A stretch of DNA of 64,000 nt from assembly GCA_022497145.1 (NCBI GenBank), contig MU385906.1, positions 62,001-126,000 of the forward strand, written 5' to 3'. The DNA comes from Rostrohypoxylon terebratum. Its lineage: Eukaryota > Ascomycota > Sordariomycetes > Xylariales > Hypoxylaceae. Under the pieces are notes generated by a model. That model made no database searches. It saw only the letters and a program-made list of their open reading frames with translations, and was not told the origin of the DNA. The position numbers were made by a program, and so were the translations under genes. This document shows, in pieces, positions 1 through 12,093 of the stretch (positions are counted from its first letter, which is position 1; every line of letters starts with the position of its first letter).

Positions 1-293
1 ATTCAGTCTCGCTCACTCTCCTTACTACAGTACTGTCGACTGAGGCCTGCTAGTTTTGACTAGCCTTGCTGCATAGTAGTCTGCTTGTCTCGCTCGTGTG
101 AAGCCACAACACCATCTCTATTCCCGTTCGCTTCTTTCCGTCAGGCGCAATCTATCTTCCTTTCTGAGCTTCATTTCTGAGCCTCGTTCTTGCGAGTCTC
201 TTGCGTAGAACGCCAGATCGCATTTCTCCTCTGTTTTCCAGGGGAAAATCACGAGTATTGCCATCATCTTCACAAATCATCGTTGATGATCTT

Positions 294-374
294 ATGAACG
301 TAGTCCGGCCGCGACGGCCGCCTCCCTTTATTTCCTTTCGTAAAACCTCCTTTTTTGGAATTTATTTCGCCTAG
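294..374 (+). promoter_or_regulatory. Possible upstream ORF in the leader of the Ser/Thr-rich membrane protein gene
   Basis: An ATG at 294 opens a 26-codon reading frame that stops at TAG 372-374, in a different frame from the main ORF that starts at 451. If the transcript begins upstream of 294 (the region 1-290 is pyrimidine-rich and leader-like), ribosomes would meet this uORF first. The peptide is Arg/Pro-rich at its start and does not look like a signal peptide. Only the ORF is seen; translation and any regulatory role are inference. Confidence 0.3.
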
Positions 375-450
375 CGCCCAGAGTGGCGGTAATTATCTCT
401 CATATTCAGCTTCTGCGACAGGTATCGCCTACTCTTCACAATCCACGATC

Positions 451-2631
451 ATGGCATCGATCACAACCCGCAACGGTCAAAGGTGTACGGCAGTGCCGAA
501 AATAGCAAACTTTCAAGTTGCGGCGAATTCATCCTCAACTTCATTGTCATCTTCATCGACGTCAACCTCTACTTCGACTTCGGCATCCTCAACATCTAGC
601 TCGATATCAATATCAACATCAACATCAACATCTTCTACTCTGGATTCGAGTATAAGTACGACTTCATCTCTATTGTTGACGTCTTCATCCTCTGCATTTA
701 CATCTATACCTGCATCTACATCTGTTTCGATCCCGACCGAATCCCAGGCGCCTCCGGTTGCTAACCCAGAGCAACCGGATTCCGCCACTCAAATCTCCTC
801 GGATACATCTTCAAGTACTTCAAGTACAACAAGTACCTTGGCAATTGCTAATACACCTCCAGCATTTGTACTGCCGGCGATAAGCCAGCCTACTGATCAG
901 CCGTCGTCGTCTACCGATCAGATAACTGACCAAACAACTGACACGGCAGCTGATCAAACCACTGACCAACCCACTTCAACGCTACCGTCGTCGATTGGGA
1001 ACACTAATACCGCCTCTGTTGGCACCGAGTCCGGGGTTCTACTTGACACCGAATCCACGCCGTCTCCGACAGCAGGCCAAGCGCAGAGCACTGATGATGC
1101 AGCATCGGCGCAGTTGGGTCAATCAGGAGACACGATTATAACATCGGGCTTGGGCGGAAACACGGCAAGTCCAACAGCAACAGGAACACAGTCAACAGGA
1201 TCATCATCATTGGAGACGGAGACAAATGGGGGAGGATTACCGGCGACTCAACAGCAAGTGACCGGTAATGCTATCACGACGCAGCAGACGATAGCGATAG
1301 CTGCTGGTGTGGTCGGTGGGGTTATAGTCATCTCATCCATAGCGTTCATGATATGGATATGGAGGAAGAGGAAGATGCAAGGACGAAGGAGCACATTGTT
1401 GACACCATTGTCTCCCGGCGCTACTTTCCGTGACCGCGAGAAGGATCCTTATTTTATTGATCGATCATCCCTGGGGCCGACACCGATGTCTGAGAAGCTA
1501 TGGGCCATTGTTGGTATGAAATACAAAAGCTTCCGTGGAAAGGTCAACGACATCGTAGCCCGTAGCAACAGCCCTAGCCCAAGCGTCAACCTTGATCGAG
1601 GCAACTCACAATTTGGCCCGCCCGACGGAATGCATAGTCGAAATAACTCAAGCGGCGGTATTATAGGAGCTCCGCCAACTACCAAAGGCCGTTTCGTGGA
1701 CTGGTGGGGTCGATTAGCGGAAGATGGGAATTTCAACTGGCGACTACGTCACGAATCTAAGGATGATCCGATTCATAATGCGGCGTATGCAGCGATCCCA
1801 AGGTCCACGGATAATAACAACAATGCGCCAAGGATTCCATCCCAGCCCGACTTCTTGACGCTTTTGAATATGGATGATAGGCAACTAGAGCAGGCAGCAA
1901 GGGGTAGACAAAGTGTGAGGGGGAGTCAGCGTCGCTCGGTATCTATGGGCAACGAACAGCACTTCCTCGGCGGCCTCGGATTAAACTTTGATGATCCCTT
2001 TTCTGATGTTAACGCTATAGGGAACAACGCCGCTCAGGCGAAGCCAGTAGTTGTTTCAGCAGCGAACAACCCATTTTCGGATGCCAACGCCATCGCGACA
2101 CCGTCAGCTGCTGCAAGCGGTGGTCTTGCAACATACGTACAGAATGTGCGACGATCGCGCGGACACAGCATCAATGGTGGCGGCATTAGCCGGCAGACGA
2201 GCAATGCCGGAACTCGTATGAATAGCCTTTACCGCGAATCAAATGCGAGCATATCAACAGTCGGCACCCGACGTAACAAATTCCGCTCCGACCCCTTCGA
2301 CCTGGACCGACCGGACCTACTCAGCGCCAACTCCAGTTTCGACGCTACCGTAAGAGACAACAGCAGAGTCAGTCGTGGTAGCAAGACAGCGCAGGTGCAG
2401 GTTCCGGTGCCCAATACGCCGAAGCAGGCACATGTACGTACCGAGAGTTTCACGTCGAAATACTCGAGTGGCGTCAGTGGCGTTAGTATGACCATGAGCC
2501 AATGGAGCGATCCTGGCCCAGATGTCGGACCTGCAGCCGCGAGGTACACGCCGGATAATGGAATCGCGCGACGGGACTCGGACACAAGGAGAAGCGGCGG
2601 TAGCCAGGGGAGCGTGGGCAAGGCCTTATAG
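451..2631 (+). CDS. Ser/Thr-rich single-pass plasma-membrane protein (Mid2/WSC-like layout)
   Basis: The first in-frame ATG is at 451, giving 726 residues in one exon. Residues about 30-120 are almost pure Ser/Thr, followed by a Thr/Gln/Asp-rich region to about residue 275. This is the composition of a heavily O-mannosylated wall-spanning ectodomain. One strong hydrophobic segment lies at about residues 280-304 and is followed at once by the basic WRKRK stop-transfer motif. About 420 cytoplasmic, disordered, Ser/Asn-rich residues follow. This is the layout of fungal wall sensors and signalling mucins, but I see no WSC or other named ectodomain, so the function is unassigned. No signal peptide follows ATG 451. 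The frame stays open upstream to a stop at 301-303 without another ATG, so either a 5' exon is missed or the TM segment acts as a signal anchor. Confidence in the gene is high and in its role low. Confidence 0.75.
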   Translation: MASITTRNGQRCTAVPKIANFQVAANSSSTSLSSSSTSTSTSTSASSTSSSISISTSTSTSSTLDSSISTTSSLLLTSSSSAFTSIPASTSVSIPTESQAPPVANPEQPDSATQISSDTSSSTSSTTSTLAIANTPPAFVLPAISQPTDQPSSSTDQITDQTTDTAADQTTDQPTSTLPSSIGNTNTASVGTESGVLLDTESTPSPTAGQAQSTDDAASAQLGQSGDTIITSGLGGNTASPTATGTQSTGSSSLETETNGGGLPATQQQVTGNAITTQQTIAIAAGVVGGVIVISSIAFMIWIWRKRKMQGRRSTLLTPLSPGATFRDREKDPYFIDRSSLGPTPMSEKLWAIVGMKYKSFRGKVNDIVARSNSPSPSVNLDRGNSQFGPPDGMHSRNNSSGGIIGAPPTTKGRFVDWWGRLAEDGNFNWRLRHESKDDPIHNAAYAAIPRSTDNNNNAPRIPSQPDFLTLLNMDDRQLEQAARGRQSVRGSQRRSVSMGNEQHFLGGLGLNFDDPFSDVNAIGNNAAQAKPVVVSAANNPFSDANAIATPSAAASGGLATYVQNVRRSRGHSINGGGISRQTSNAGTRMNSLYRESNASISTVGTRRNKFRSDPFDLDRPDLLSANSSFDATVRDNSRVSRGSKTAQVQVPVPNTPKQAHVRTESFTSKYSSGVSGVSMTMSQWSDPGPDVGPAAARYTPDNGIARRDSDTRRSGGSQGSVGKAL

Positions 2632-2648
2632 TTATCACTCCCGTCCAG

Positions 2649-2672
2649 TACCTAGGACCTAGGTCTTAGGTA
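2649..2672. repeat. CCTAGGACCTAGG-type palindromic microrepeat, copy 1
   Basis: Intergenic copy of a recurring palindromic motif built from CCTAGG units spaced by AC or TC. Seven further copies are listed in the findings. Confidence 0.85.
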
Positions 2673-3522
2673 TGAGCGGGAGGACATCTATATCAACGAT
2701 ATATAAGGCGTATTGGCAGAAGGGATCACTAATGGTGATGAAGCACGAAGCACACGCTGTCGCCTGTTTGATTATCGCATAGTTATACCGAAAAGGGATA
2801 GCTCGGAGTTTACGGTGCGATGCATTGCTCTTTGCTTTTTTTTTTCTAACATCATCATACATTTTTATATTCTTGTTGGGTTTGTGATACCCGGCGACCC
2901 TTCGCTCGCTTTTGATACCTACCTCGGGACAGGAGGGTGACAGGGGACGGAATAAAACGAGGACGTCTCCCGCCTGAGCATACAGTTAGATACAAGTACT
3001 ATTGTTTTTTATCTTTTTTTTTGTTCGAGATGAAACAGGGGAGGGTGTGCGATGCCCCATCCACGGATACAATACCCACGCTAGGGAAATAGGGGTTGAA
3101 ATGAGTCGCGTGTTTTAGGAGAAATCTTTAGTAGTGTAACAAAGATCTGAGTGAGCGGATGAGAGACGAGGGATGGATAGATGAAGAGACGGAAAGATAC
3201 TTTATACCTACGCTGATAACGTGGGATGTGTGCAATGGGAACGTTCGCGCATATGAGAGTTAGCTGAATCGAATCAAAAGTTCTGAAGTTCAAATGTTCG
3301 TCTTGATATTAGGTCGCTATGATATTGAAACTACGGTGGGCTTTCCTCTAATCATTATGGATGTATACATGGCGCCTGAAACGACCTTATTGGTCCATTA
3401 TTATTAATTGCTTGTTGAGGATAGTGATTTCGTCATAGAGAACGCCTCTTGCTCCCTATAGGTTGGCTAGGTACGGTCCTACTTGAGTGTCACCAATGAA
3501 TATGAACTGACAAGGGCACCAC

Positions 3523-3544
3523 GTAGGTCCTAGGACCTAGGTAT
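3523..3544. repeat. CCTAGG-type palindromic microrepeat, copy 2
   Basis: Central palindrome GGTCCTAGGACC with flanking TAGG/CCTA arms, intergenic. Confidence 0.85.
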
Positions 3545-4440
3545 ACTTGACATATCCATATCAAAAAGGATAATGAGGTTCAGCTGTATACGGTTTCACG
3601 AATAGCATTCAGGGGCACCTGTCCGTCCTTAAGCCGAAGTCCCCATCTACCTACACATCTTTGCTCCTAGTACTCCACAATTGGACTACAAACTTGCTTT
3701 TTCGTGAGGAATCGCATCAGATCATCAGATAGCTGATCGACCAATTTTTACAATGCTAGGTACCTAGTAAGGTATTAACCGACACGGTTAAGACCGAACG
3801 AAAAACACAAACAAATATTAATACACACAATTCATCAATTGGCATCAATTATCGAAATCAACGATGTAACTGTCGACCCCTCAATCGCGCAAGTAAATCG
3901 CCGACCATCTCCAACATCGACGAAGGTGACATCCAAACCGGCGTAATTCCCACCCTTCCAACTTCGATCTACTAGTAACATATGTCATATGTACATAGTA
4001 ATAGCAGCAACGTGAGCGGGGTTACCCCTGCCAACCCTTACTGCCCTTACCACCAACCCCTGAAATGCAGCGCCTCCTGATTGGTCCATAAAACTCTACG
4101 CGGGACGCGAAAATTCCCGTCGCGTGTTTAATGACGCGTTCTAGCGTCTTATCTCGCGTGTTTTTTTTCTTCTCTAACTTCTCTTTGCAACCATACAAAA
4201 GTCTTGCATATCACATGTGCGCTTTTACGAATTACGACGACAACTGGCTTCTTACCATCCAATCCGACCAATTGCTACCAATATCCGGCTGTTCTCTATC
4301 CTCCATTAGGGTTAATGGAGGAGGAATTGGGCAGGACGAGACCATGCAATTGATCATCACATCAGCTTGGGACTAAGTCGGGCATTGCGGGAAAAACAAA
4401 TAGACTCGCATTCGTTGTCAAAGTGCGTGATGATGTGATG

Positions 4441-4497
4441 TGTGAGTATGAGTGTGAGTGTGAGTATGAGTGTGAGTGTGAGTGTGCGTGTGAGTGA
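4441..4497. repeat. GTGAGT/ATGAGT microsatellite
   Basis: Imperfect 6-bp tandem repeat of TGAGTG/TGAGTA units over about 57 bp in an intergenic region. It generates spurious Ser/His- and Ser/Val-rich reading frames on both strands. Confidence 0.9.
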
Positions 4498-5101
4498 GCT
4501 AGAACTACACGTCCCTCTCCCGTGTATGTGTGGTCCCCTCCATCCTCATCTCCAACCGAATCCATCCTATCAGGCCATCCTGACTCAACTCCTACATATC
4601 AATCAGGCGGTCATTCGTAGTCGCAGCGCTATGCAACAGTGGTCCCTCCATCTCCAGCAACATAAACAAGCTAACTAAAATGCAAGTGTGGACACAACTT
4701 GCCGTATCGTGTAGAAGTGGCAGAAGAAAAAATCGATGATCGAAGGTTAATAGTCGATGCCGTGACCAGTAGACTCCGCGCATCCCGCGTTGCTGACCGT
4801 GAGAAAATAGAAAAAAAAATCCGTATCCTTTGTTGTACAAGCGTATCGACCGCTATGGCCTAATCCATCCATCCATCCATTCCATTCCATTCCGTAGAAA
4901 CATCCATACTAAGTGATCATGGCCAAAGCCGGGGTATTGCCATCCGTTTTTGTGTCTGTGTTTGAGTACGTGTGGTATGTGCACACTAGGTGAAAAAAAG
5001 GGGGGTTGATGAAGTAGATATCGAAAGGAAGAGAGGGCAGTCCGTAATAATCCCGACATTAAATGCTAGTAGAATAGAAGAACCCTGAATACCTATCCGG
5101 C

Positions 5102-6260
5102 TCAAGGCATGCCGAGTACAGGTTCGTCAAACGTTAATCGTCGTCTCGCACCGCTCAAAGGTGTCTTCGCTGTAGGCGTTCTAAGCGACAGCGGGGTTTT
5201 CCATGGCTTCTGTGCGGGGCTGGGTGTGATATTGACAAAGTCCGAGATGTCAAAAGGCTGGCCAGGGGTAGTTGGGAAAAGACTACCACCTCCTGGTGTC
5301 GTCATCATAGACGAGGGTAGTGTGAGGTCCTTCTTTGGAGGGGGGGTAGACGGGGGTTCCATACGGCCTGTCTTGGTCGAATGTGTCGCTGGTGAGGGAG
5401 ATGCCGCTAGATAGAGCAGTAAATCTGCGCCCTCTTCCGACTTTTGACCGTTCACCGGATTCCTGTCCTTGCCCCGGCGGTTGAGCCCTCTGCTGCGCAT
5501 AGGTGGTGTTCGGGGAGGTGATTGGTTGTGGTTGACCGCAAAAGAGTGCGCTGGTAGGAGGTCGTCGTCATCATCCGAAATTGCCGCAAAATTCGGTGTA
5601 AGATCCACAGAGGGGCGGCGTGAACTCTGAAAGAAGGATATATCTGGACCGGTAGATGTTGTGAAGTGTTGTTGCCTTCGTGGCTTGATAGGGGATGACT
5701 GGGCCAGTTGGCGGTGTGTCCTCCAAGATCCATGTCCGTGTGAAGCATTGAAAGACTTGTAAGCGGTGGGCGAGGTACGGAATCGCTTCGTCGGACTCGA
5801 CATAGCCATATCCATATCGAACGAAGCCATGTGATATGTGCGTTTGCGATGACCGGTGCTGCCATTGCTAGACCCAATGGCATCTGAAAAGAGGGGGGCT
5901 TTGAGCGGGGAGCTCATGAGTTTCCTACCAGGATACGGTAGCTCGGATGTGCTGGACGATGAATCGGATAGGACGTCGCCGTCGATGAGACGTTTTCGTC
6001 GAATCTCCTCTTCGATCTTAGGCTCGATGTTATCGAGTGACAAGTCCTCCCACCCATGTTTAGTCTTGAATTGTGCCAGAGCCAGTCGACCTTGTAACCT
6101 TCGGGCGATCTGTCATTGTGATAAAATAACTGTTAGGTCCCAATGCCATCTCGACCGTCCGTCAGGTAAATCTATATTCTTAACATACCTTGCTAACTTC
6201 CACTCGTTTGAGGACCTTATCTGCGACAGCCTCTGGCTGCTTCTTTAACGGCGACGACAT
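5102..6260 (-). CDS. Whi5/Nrm1-like G1/S transcriptional repressor
   Basis: Two exons on the minus strand, 6260-6189 and 6109-5102, joined in phase 0 across a 79-bp GT-AG intron, give 359 residues. The N-terminal part (about residues 16-55) carries a conserved helix with RRLQGRLALAQFK followed by a Gly-Trp and an acidic stretch. I recognise this as the short Whi5/Nrm1/GTB motif of fungal repressors that bind the SBF/MBF transcription factors and hold back G1/S transcription until CDK phosphorylation. The rest is disordered and has many SP/TP sites (SSPLK, SSPTK, TPPP, TPTAKTP), as expected for a CDK-controlled Whi5-type protein, and ends in a conserved-looking RRRLTFDEP segment. The assignment rests on the short motif plus the SP/TP pattern; telling Whi5 from Nrm1 is not possible here. 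Confidence 0.72.
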
Positions 6261-8415
6261 ATTCCCTTGCTGAGACCAGAGGCCAAAGATTCTTCTTGGA
6301 TTCTCCTCCTAAGTTGTAAGTGACGTTTGTCGAGTGATTATCAGAGAAATACTGCGGGGAGGTAGGATGATTGGGTCGAGTTGTTGGCCGGGCGCTTGCT
6401 GGTGTAAGCGAAGGGGGGTTGATGGTTACTCGGGAGGATCGAGGATATTTGATAGGTATGGATGGAAGGATGGAATTAGGTATTAGAAATACCGATTTTT
6501 TCTTAAGTCTCAGGTTTATTAAAAATGAATGTCGAAGTCAATCTGTACAATGACTTTTGTTTCTATAAGAGTGAGTGAGTGAATAGAATGAAGAAGAAAA
6601 AGATTGGATGTATAAATGTATACTACTATGACTTTCGTTTGCACAGTTTGGTAAGGAAGGACGACAGAGGGAAGGGAAAAAAAAAGTCAATTCATCAGTT
6701 GGCGGAGATACAGACCAAGGATCTTTGAATCCCGCAGAGGAAAAATAGTGCAGTACTAAAGTTTTACTAATAGGAATAGTTCTAGTTCGAGTTTAGTTCA
6801 AGGTCTAGCTCCATTCTACGGTACTTGCACCTAATTGACTTTACCAGGCTAACCTAGTAAGGGTTAAAAGAGCTCAGCATTCCTCTCTTCATGGAGACAG
6901 GGTGATGCAATAAGATTGATGTTTTAAGCCCGAGCTCAGCTTCCCTTGGAAACTTGGGTGGTCTTTGGGAAATCGCTGATTCTCAGCACCTGCCTGGCCT
7001 GTTAGCCTGCCCTGCCTGTCCTACCTGCCTACCTGCTTGCCTAGATCTCGTAGGGCCAGAATTTCAGCGCCCATAGCACGATACAGTGATACACAAACCA
7101 TGAACAAGCTAGAACAAGCATCTTTAGGGAGTTCGTCATATCCACTAATTTACCGGCTACATACTGGGAGCCAATACCGTCCCTCCTAAATGACCGGGAT
7201 ATAATTATTCGCCCAATCGTTTCTTGGGCGACCTCGTAGGCTGCAGGACAGCCCACGAACAATCATCATATCTTTTCAATGCCGTCTTCTCATAGGTCAG
7301 CGTCTACGCTGAAAGTCATGAGCCGGTGCTTACTGGTGGTGCCAGTGGTGCCAGTGGTGCTTGTTTCCTCTTCCGTTCCCAGCTGGCATGGTCATCGGCA
7401 TGGTCATCTCTGATATCGCGGAAGCTTGGTCCCAACCCAACAAAAACTGACCGAAAAGGGGGAAAATAGAGAGAATTCGAGGTGAATCTAGGCGTCTACT
7501 AAGGCATGCTGCGAATTGAGAATTGGGGGAACGAGGGAGGTAGGTTTTTTACATCGGTTGATAATAATATAGCTGCTATTGCAGCACGTTGGAATGGGGA
7601 GAACTAAAGCAATGCAGTAACATCTTCTAGACATTACATTGCTTATCGTATCCCTATTCACATGGATTCGTTACCTTGGTCCTTGGGGGTTGGCGGCAAG
7701 ACAAAAAGATGTTCTGGTTCTGGTGTGATCTACGATGCTGCCTCGACACCAGGTCGAGCTCCAATTTATCAAGAAATATTATTGTGAAATTCTTAATGCG
7801 ATAGCCTGAATTTGGACCGGCTTTAATAGCTGAGCTGATCAGAACAATAGACAATGGACAAAGGGCAATGGAAAGGGGGTAAAACAATGGGCATTCTTGA
7901 AGTTTTCCCGTCTCCACTTGCTCCCCATATCAAGCAAGTTTACAGTAGTACTATTCAAATGCAAAATAACATATTAATAATATTATGAATACTCAAACAG
8001 AGGGGATGCGAAAAGGGGATCAGGGTGGCCTTTTATGATTCTCCCATCAGATGCATGATACTGCGAGCTTCGTGGCATGCGACCTCTTATCCAAAAATGG
8101 AAGCCAATTTAAACCCATGTCGGACGAAAGCAAGGCTAAAACGTCGTAAAAACGTGCCTTACCCGCATTTTGCTGCAAACACTTAAAGCATGAAAGCCTG
8201 CTCTTCGAAGTTCGTCTAGTAGGTACCTACCTATTCATGCTACATACACTACAACCCATTTGCTACACAGTACCTAGTAGTAATGATATTTCCCCTTCGC
8301 TTGGCTGTACAACTAATACCCATCTATACCTACTTATCTAGCTTATCAGACTCTACTAGGTACCAGCCTTATGACCTCGAGCGAGGAGCGATGACGCTCT
8401 ACTACCTAGGTAGTA

Positions 8416-8442
8416 CCTACTACTACTACTACTACTACTACT
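8416..8442. repeat. CTA/TAC trinucleotide repeat next to an ACTACCTAGGTAGT palindrome
   Basis: About nine TAC units follow directly after a 14-bp perfect palindrome at about 8401-8414. The neighbouring TAGTAGGTA continues the ability to form a hairpin. It is non-coding. Confidence 0.85.
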
Positions 8443-8896
8443 AGTAGGTACTAGGTACATTGATAATGTATGTAAATTGTAATACTACCAGCAACCCAAT
8501 CGGATACGGGTCGCACGGCATTCTACATACTCCTGCTTATCGGCAACTTGCGCTGGCAGATGTTTCAGAGAAACCCATGAGTTTGAACCGATGCCGAACC
8601 TCGTGTCATGTTTTGCCCATACAATCATACAATCGACAGGTCAGATGAAAGATAGGGCAAATTATACACAGTTTTATGGTGGTAGATGCGAGAGAATACG
8701 AGACTTTGCTATTACATAGCAGTAGTTGACGAATACCCGCCTCCGACTTTATTCATTGGTTATATCGTAAGGCCGATACGCACACATGCCGCACGACCTC
8801 GAGTATGCGCCGATGTTGATCATGGAGAGCATAGTACACAGTATACTTCGTACTCCGCTCAGATATACCTGCCACTGCGTCTCTGGCGCTTCTACA

Positions 8897-8936
8897 GCTC
8901 TGCATCTCTGCGTCTCTGCGTCTCTGCGTCTCTGCA
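8897..8936. repeat. 9-bp tandem repeat (CTCTGCGTC units)
   Basis: Four to five copies of a CTCTGCGTC unit in an intergenic region. Apparent reading frames across it on both strands are repeat artefacts. Confidence 0.9.
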
Positions 8937-9975
8937 TGTATGACCTGACAGCGTTAAGAGGAACGGTTCCCAGGTTTTGTGCAAACCTATCGTTAAGGGA
9001 TACAATTTTGAATTGTACTTGTATAAGGTTGGGTAAGGAATGTGAGACGATGTGTACATATTACCTACTAGTAACCCGATGGAATAGGGTTAAAGAAGCA
9101 TCTGCACAGCTACATGTAGGTATCTTTCGGGTCGGTCCGGAATACTATGTATATGTATATGTAATGTAATGTAATTCTAGGAGAACCTTAAATGTTCGTT
9201 TGGAATTCTCATGTCCTTTTCAAAGTTTTTATTTCAACGTACCTGCATTTGGTAATGGAGGGAAGTTGACATCGGGAGCAGGAAAGCACAAATGACCCAT
9301 GTACATCAAGCCTGTTTATCGAGGTATGTAAGATATTGAGTACATATTACATACGGATACCTCAATATTTCCTCCAATGAAGTCTTTTCTTTTTCCGAAA
9401 GTAACCCAGACAACGCTATTCGAGCAGGCCGTGTTGAGTTTCTTTTAAAGTGTTTAAAGTGTTTCGAATAAAAACTTCCACGGCTCGACCCGAATCATTG
9501 TAATACAACGTAAATCGAGTCAACGGCAAGTCAACGGCAAGTCTACACCGTCAGTAGACAAATCAGATCCATTATCGGATACGCTCACACCTTCGCTGCA
9601 TTTTGTGATCTAACATCCGTCCATGGCTGGTTACATGACTTGACAGTGTCAGAACCACGCTGCAGTGTGCACGACCTCTCGAGACACATAAGACTTAAGT
9701 AATAAAAGTATCACTCTGCGCAAGAGATACTAGTATTGCTATGTAGTAGTCTGGTACAACTAAGCCAATTTCATCTCGATCTCAGGATCTGTCATACTCT
9801 GGTACATAGTACTGAACAATACCTAACTCGACGATTATTCAATTGAACTTATCTCGGCTCGATTCTCGATTTCAGGATTCTTTGTTAGAATAGTTTCAAG
9901 GTTCCGTTTTCCGTTCCTCACCCACGTCGATATCTTGAACAACAATAGCTGCGCAATTACACCCACTTACTACTA

Positions 9976-10276
9976 CACTCTACCCCCTGAAATAATGTTA
10001 GTTAGATTTTTGAAAATGACCCTATCGTCAACCCAGCATAAAAGTACTTTACTAGTTTTAACCTAAAATAAAACCGCAAAAACTTATCTTAAAAAAGTAT
10101 AGTTTTTTTTTATATGTTTTATCTTTTTAAATTAATGGTTTAATATAGTTGTAAAAAATATAAAAAATATGTATATTTTAATAATACGTCTTAAAGCCTT
10201 ATTCGATACTTAAAAACCCCGGCGAAAATCTGTATCAGATTAAGCTTTTACTAACATTATTTCAGGGGGTAGAGTG
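9976..10276. mobile_element. MITE of Tc1/mariner type (301 bp, 27-bp perfect terminal inverted repeats)
   Basis: The left end, 9976-10002, begins CACTCTACCCCCTGAAAT. The right end, 10250-10276, is its exact reverse complement over 27 bp. TA dinucleotides flank both ends (9974-9975 and 10277-10278), as expected for the TA target-site duplication of Tc1/mariner/pogo elements. The interior is very AT-rich, with no ORF, so this is a non-autonomous element. The AT bias could be original or the result of RIP. The family cannot be named from the sequence alone. Confidence 0.88.
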
Positions 10277-11272
10277 TACTAGGTAGTCCTACTATGTAGT
10301 AGTATTACTACATGCACTACATGCAACCAGTACCACCGCCTAGACGCCCAGTAATAAACGGTATCCTAGTTTTGGCAGTTTGGAGCCTTGGAATCAATGG
10401 ATATCGAGATTCTTGCAGGACCTAGTAACAGCACTGCAACCTTGACCCGGCACTCCAAGCGCAGGTCAACCTTTCGTCACCCACATTTTCCATATTACTT
10501 ACTATGAGTGAATTACCTATCAGTATCTTCATATCTATTACTTATTATTGGTATATTTAGCTATCAGTATCTGTCGGTAACGTCGCCCAATACCTCCCGA
10601 ACTATTTTTTGTTTTTCGAGTGTAAAGGTAATGATACCTATTAAATGTCTCCAAATATTATCAAACTCCATCTTTCGGAAATACCATCCATTAAATAGGT
10701 CATTAAGAGAGGATACATATATGTACTTTTCTGGGTATCGACTTACGTATCGCGGAGCCTCGCGGCCCTTGCGTAGCGACTTCTCGTATCCGAATTTTCA
10801 GCTTCCAATTAGGACAAGCGTCCTTCCTTGAAAGGCCTGGGTCGAGCTTGGTTGGACCTAATTTCAGCGAGCCAGAAGAATCCGACTAGTCTCATAAAGC
10901 CCACTTTAACCAGTATCTGCAGTATCTGGCTACATTTAGCTATTATAGGTACGGGTACTAAGTACATTTGACTACTATGTGGATACATTTAGTTACCCAC
11001 TTATCAGCCGCGACGTCATCATCATTCGTCAATTCGTCAACATCCCGCCCGCAGACACCCATCAACACATGTCAATCCACAACATTGAATCTAAATAGTA
11101 GTCACGTACCTACATACATCCATCCATACATCCTGACATCCTAGAGTTCTGATCGCTCTGATCGCCCGTCCAATCTGGCTGACCACATTAACTTGTACCA
11201 CAGTTCGTATGTACAGACAGATTGTACAGCCTGTCGCAGCGTTGCTCGCTCGTTGTAACTCGTCGTACTTTG

Positions 11273-11304
11273 GGATTACGGATTACGGATTACGGGTTAC
11301 GGGC
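11273..11304. repeat. 7-bp tandem repeat (GGATTAC)
   Basis: Three perfect GGATTAC units, then degenerate GGGTTAC/GGGCTAC units, intergenic. Confidence 0.85.
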
Positions 11305-11426
11305 TACAGACTGCTGATCGATGAATCGGTCCTTTACTAGAAATCAACAACCAACCATCGTGTTCTTCTCTTCTCTCTCTCTCTTTTTTTTTCTTTCTTT
11401 CTTGGAGTTGACAGAATTTTTTTTTG

Positions 11427-11447
11427 GGGAGAGAGAGAGAGAGAGAG
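11427..11447. repeat. GA dinucleotide run
   Basis: About ten GA units. Together with the CT-rich tract just upstream it makes a polypurine/polypyrimidine stretch, common in fungal promoters. Confidence 0.85.
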
Positions 11448-12093
11448 GACACCTTACTTTCGCTTCGTCACTTCGATATCAAACCCGGCTTTTCGCTGAG
11501 GTAATTCCGGTAACAGCTTGGAACCTTGATGCAACCCTTACGATAGCAACGGGGTACCAATAGCCGAAGCTACATGTTTCCAAGGTCCATACGCACTACG
11601 CACTACGCACTATACATTACGGTACTAGGTATTAGTTGATCGTTTGAAGATCTATCTACACTCCACTTCGTCCTATCTAGTGTAGTCTCCCAGTGCTCTC
11701 CCGAGTCCCAACCACACACCACACCACACAACACGACACTCACTTCTTACTTCATAAAGTGAATCTTCCTACTATTTTTCCTCTCTTTTCCCCCTTTAAC
11801 CTACCTGGTTACCTTGGTAATCAGATACGTTCGTTAGGGAAGCTTTCAGCTGTGTTAGTGGGACTAACAGTAGCCGTTTGCTTCCCTTTTCCTAAAGTAG
11901 CTTTAGGGAGTTTAGCTACTAAGTTAGACTGGACTGGACTGGACTACAACGTACACGACGACACCGATACCAGAGAAAGCAAAAAAGGAATAAATAAATG
12001 TTGATTGTTCGAGCTTCTATCTACGTTAACATTCTTTCTTTTATTCAACTTCCAGGAAGAGTCGGCTAGTTTTTGTTGAGGCCGGGAATCACC

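Larger units (their letters stand above)
2632..5101. other. Intergenic region between two genes, with microrepeats
   Basis: This 2.5 kb stretch holds the presumed 3' ends of the convergent membrane-protein and Whi5-like genes. It has two CCTAGG palindromic microrepeats (2649-2672 and 3523-3544) and a GTGAGT-type microsatellite (4441-4497). Reading frames here are short, overlapping on both strands and without recognisable domains, so I call no gene. Confidence 0.6.
6261..12093. other. Gene-poor 5.8 kb intergenic region with MITE and many microsatellites
   Basis: No ORF longer than 127 codons and none with a recognisable domain. It contains a 301-bp MITE (9976-10276), several tandem repeats (8416-8442, 8897-8936, 11273-11304, 11427-11447) and a CT-rich tract (about 11365-11400) near the presumed promoter and leader of the downstream metalloprotease gene. 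The last 400 bp (11690-12093) are pyrimidine-rich and likely leader. A short ATG-initiated frame starting near 11998 ends before the main start. Confidence 0.6.
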
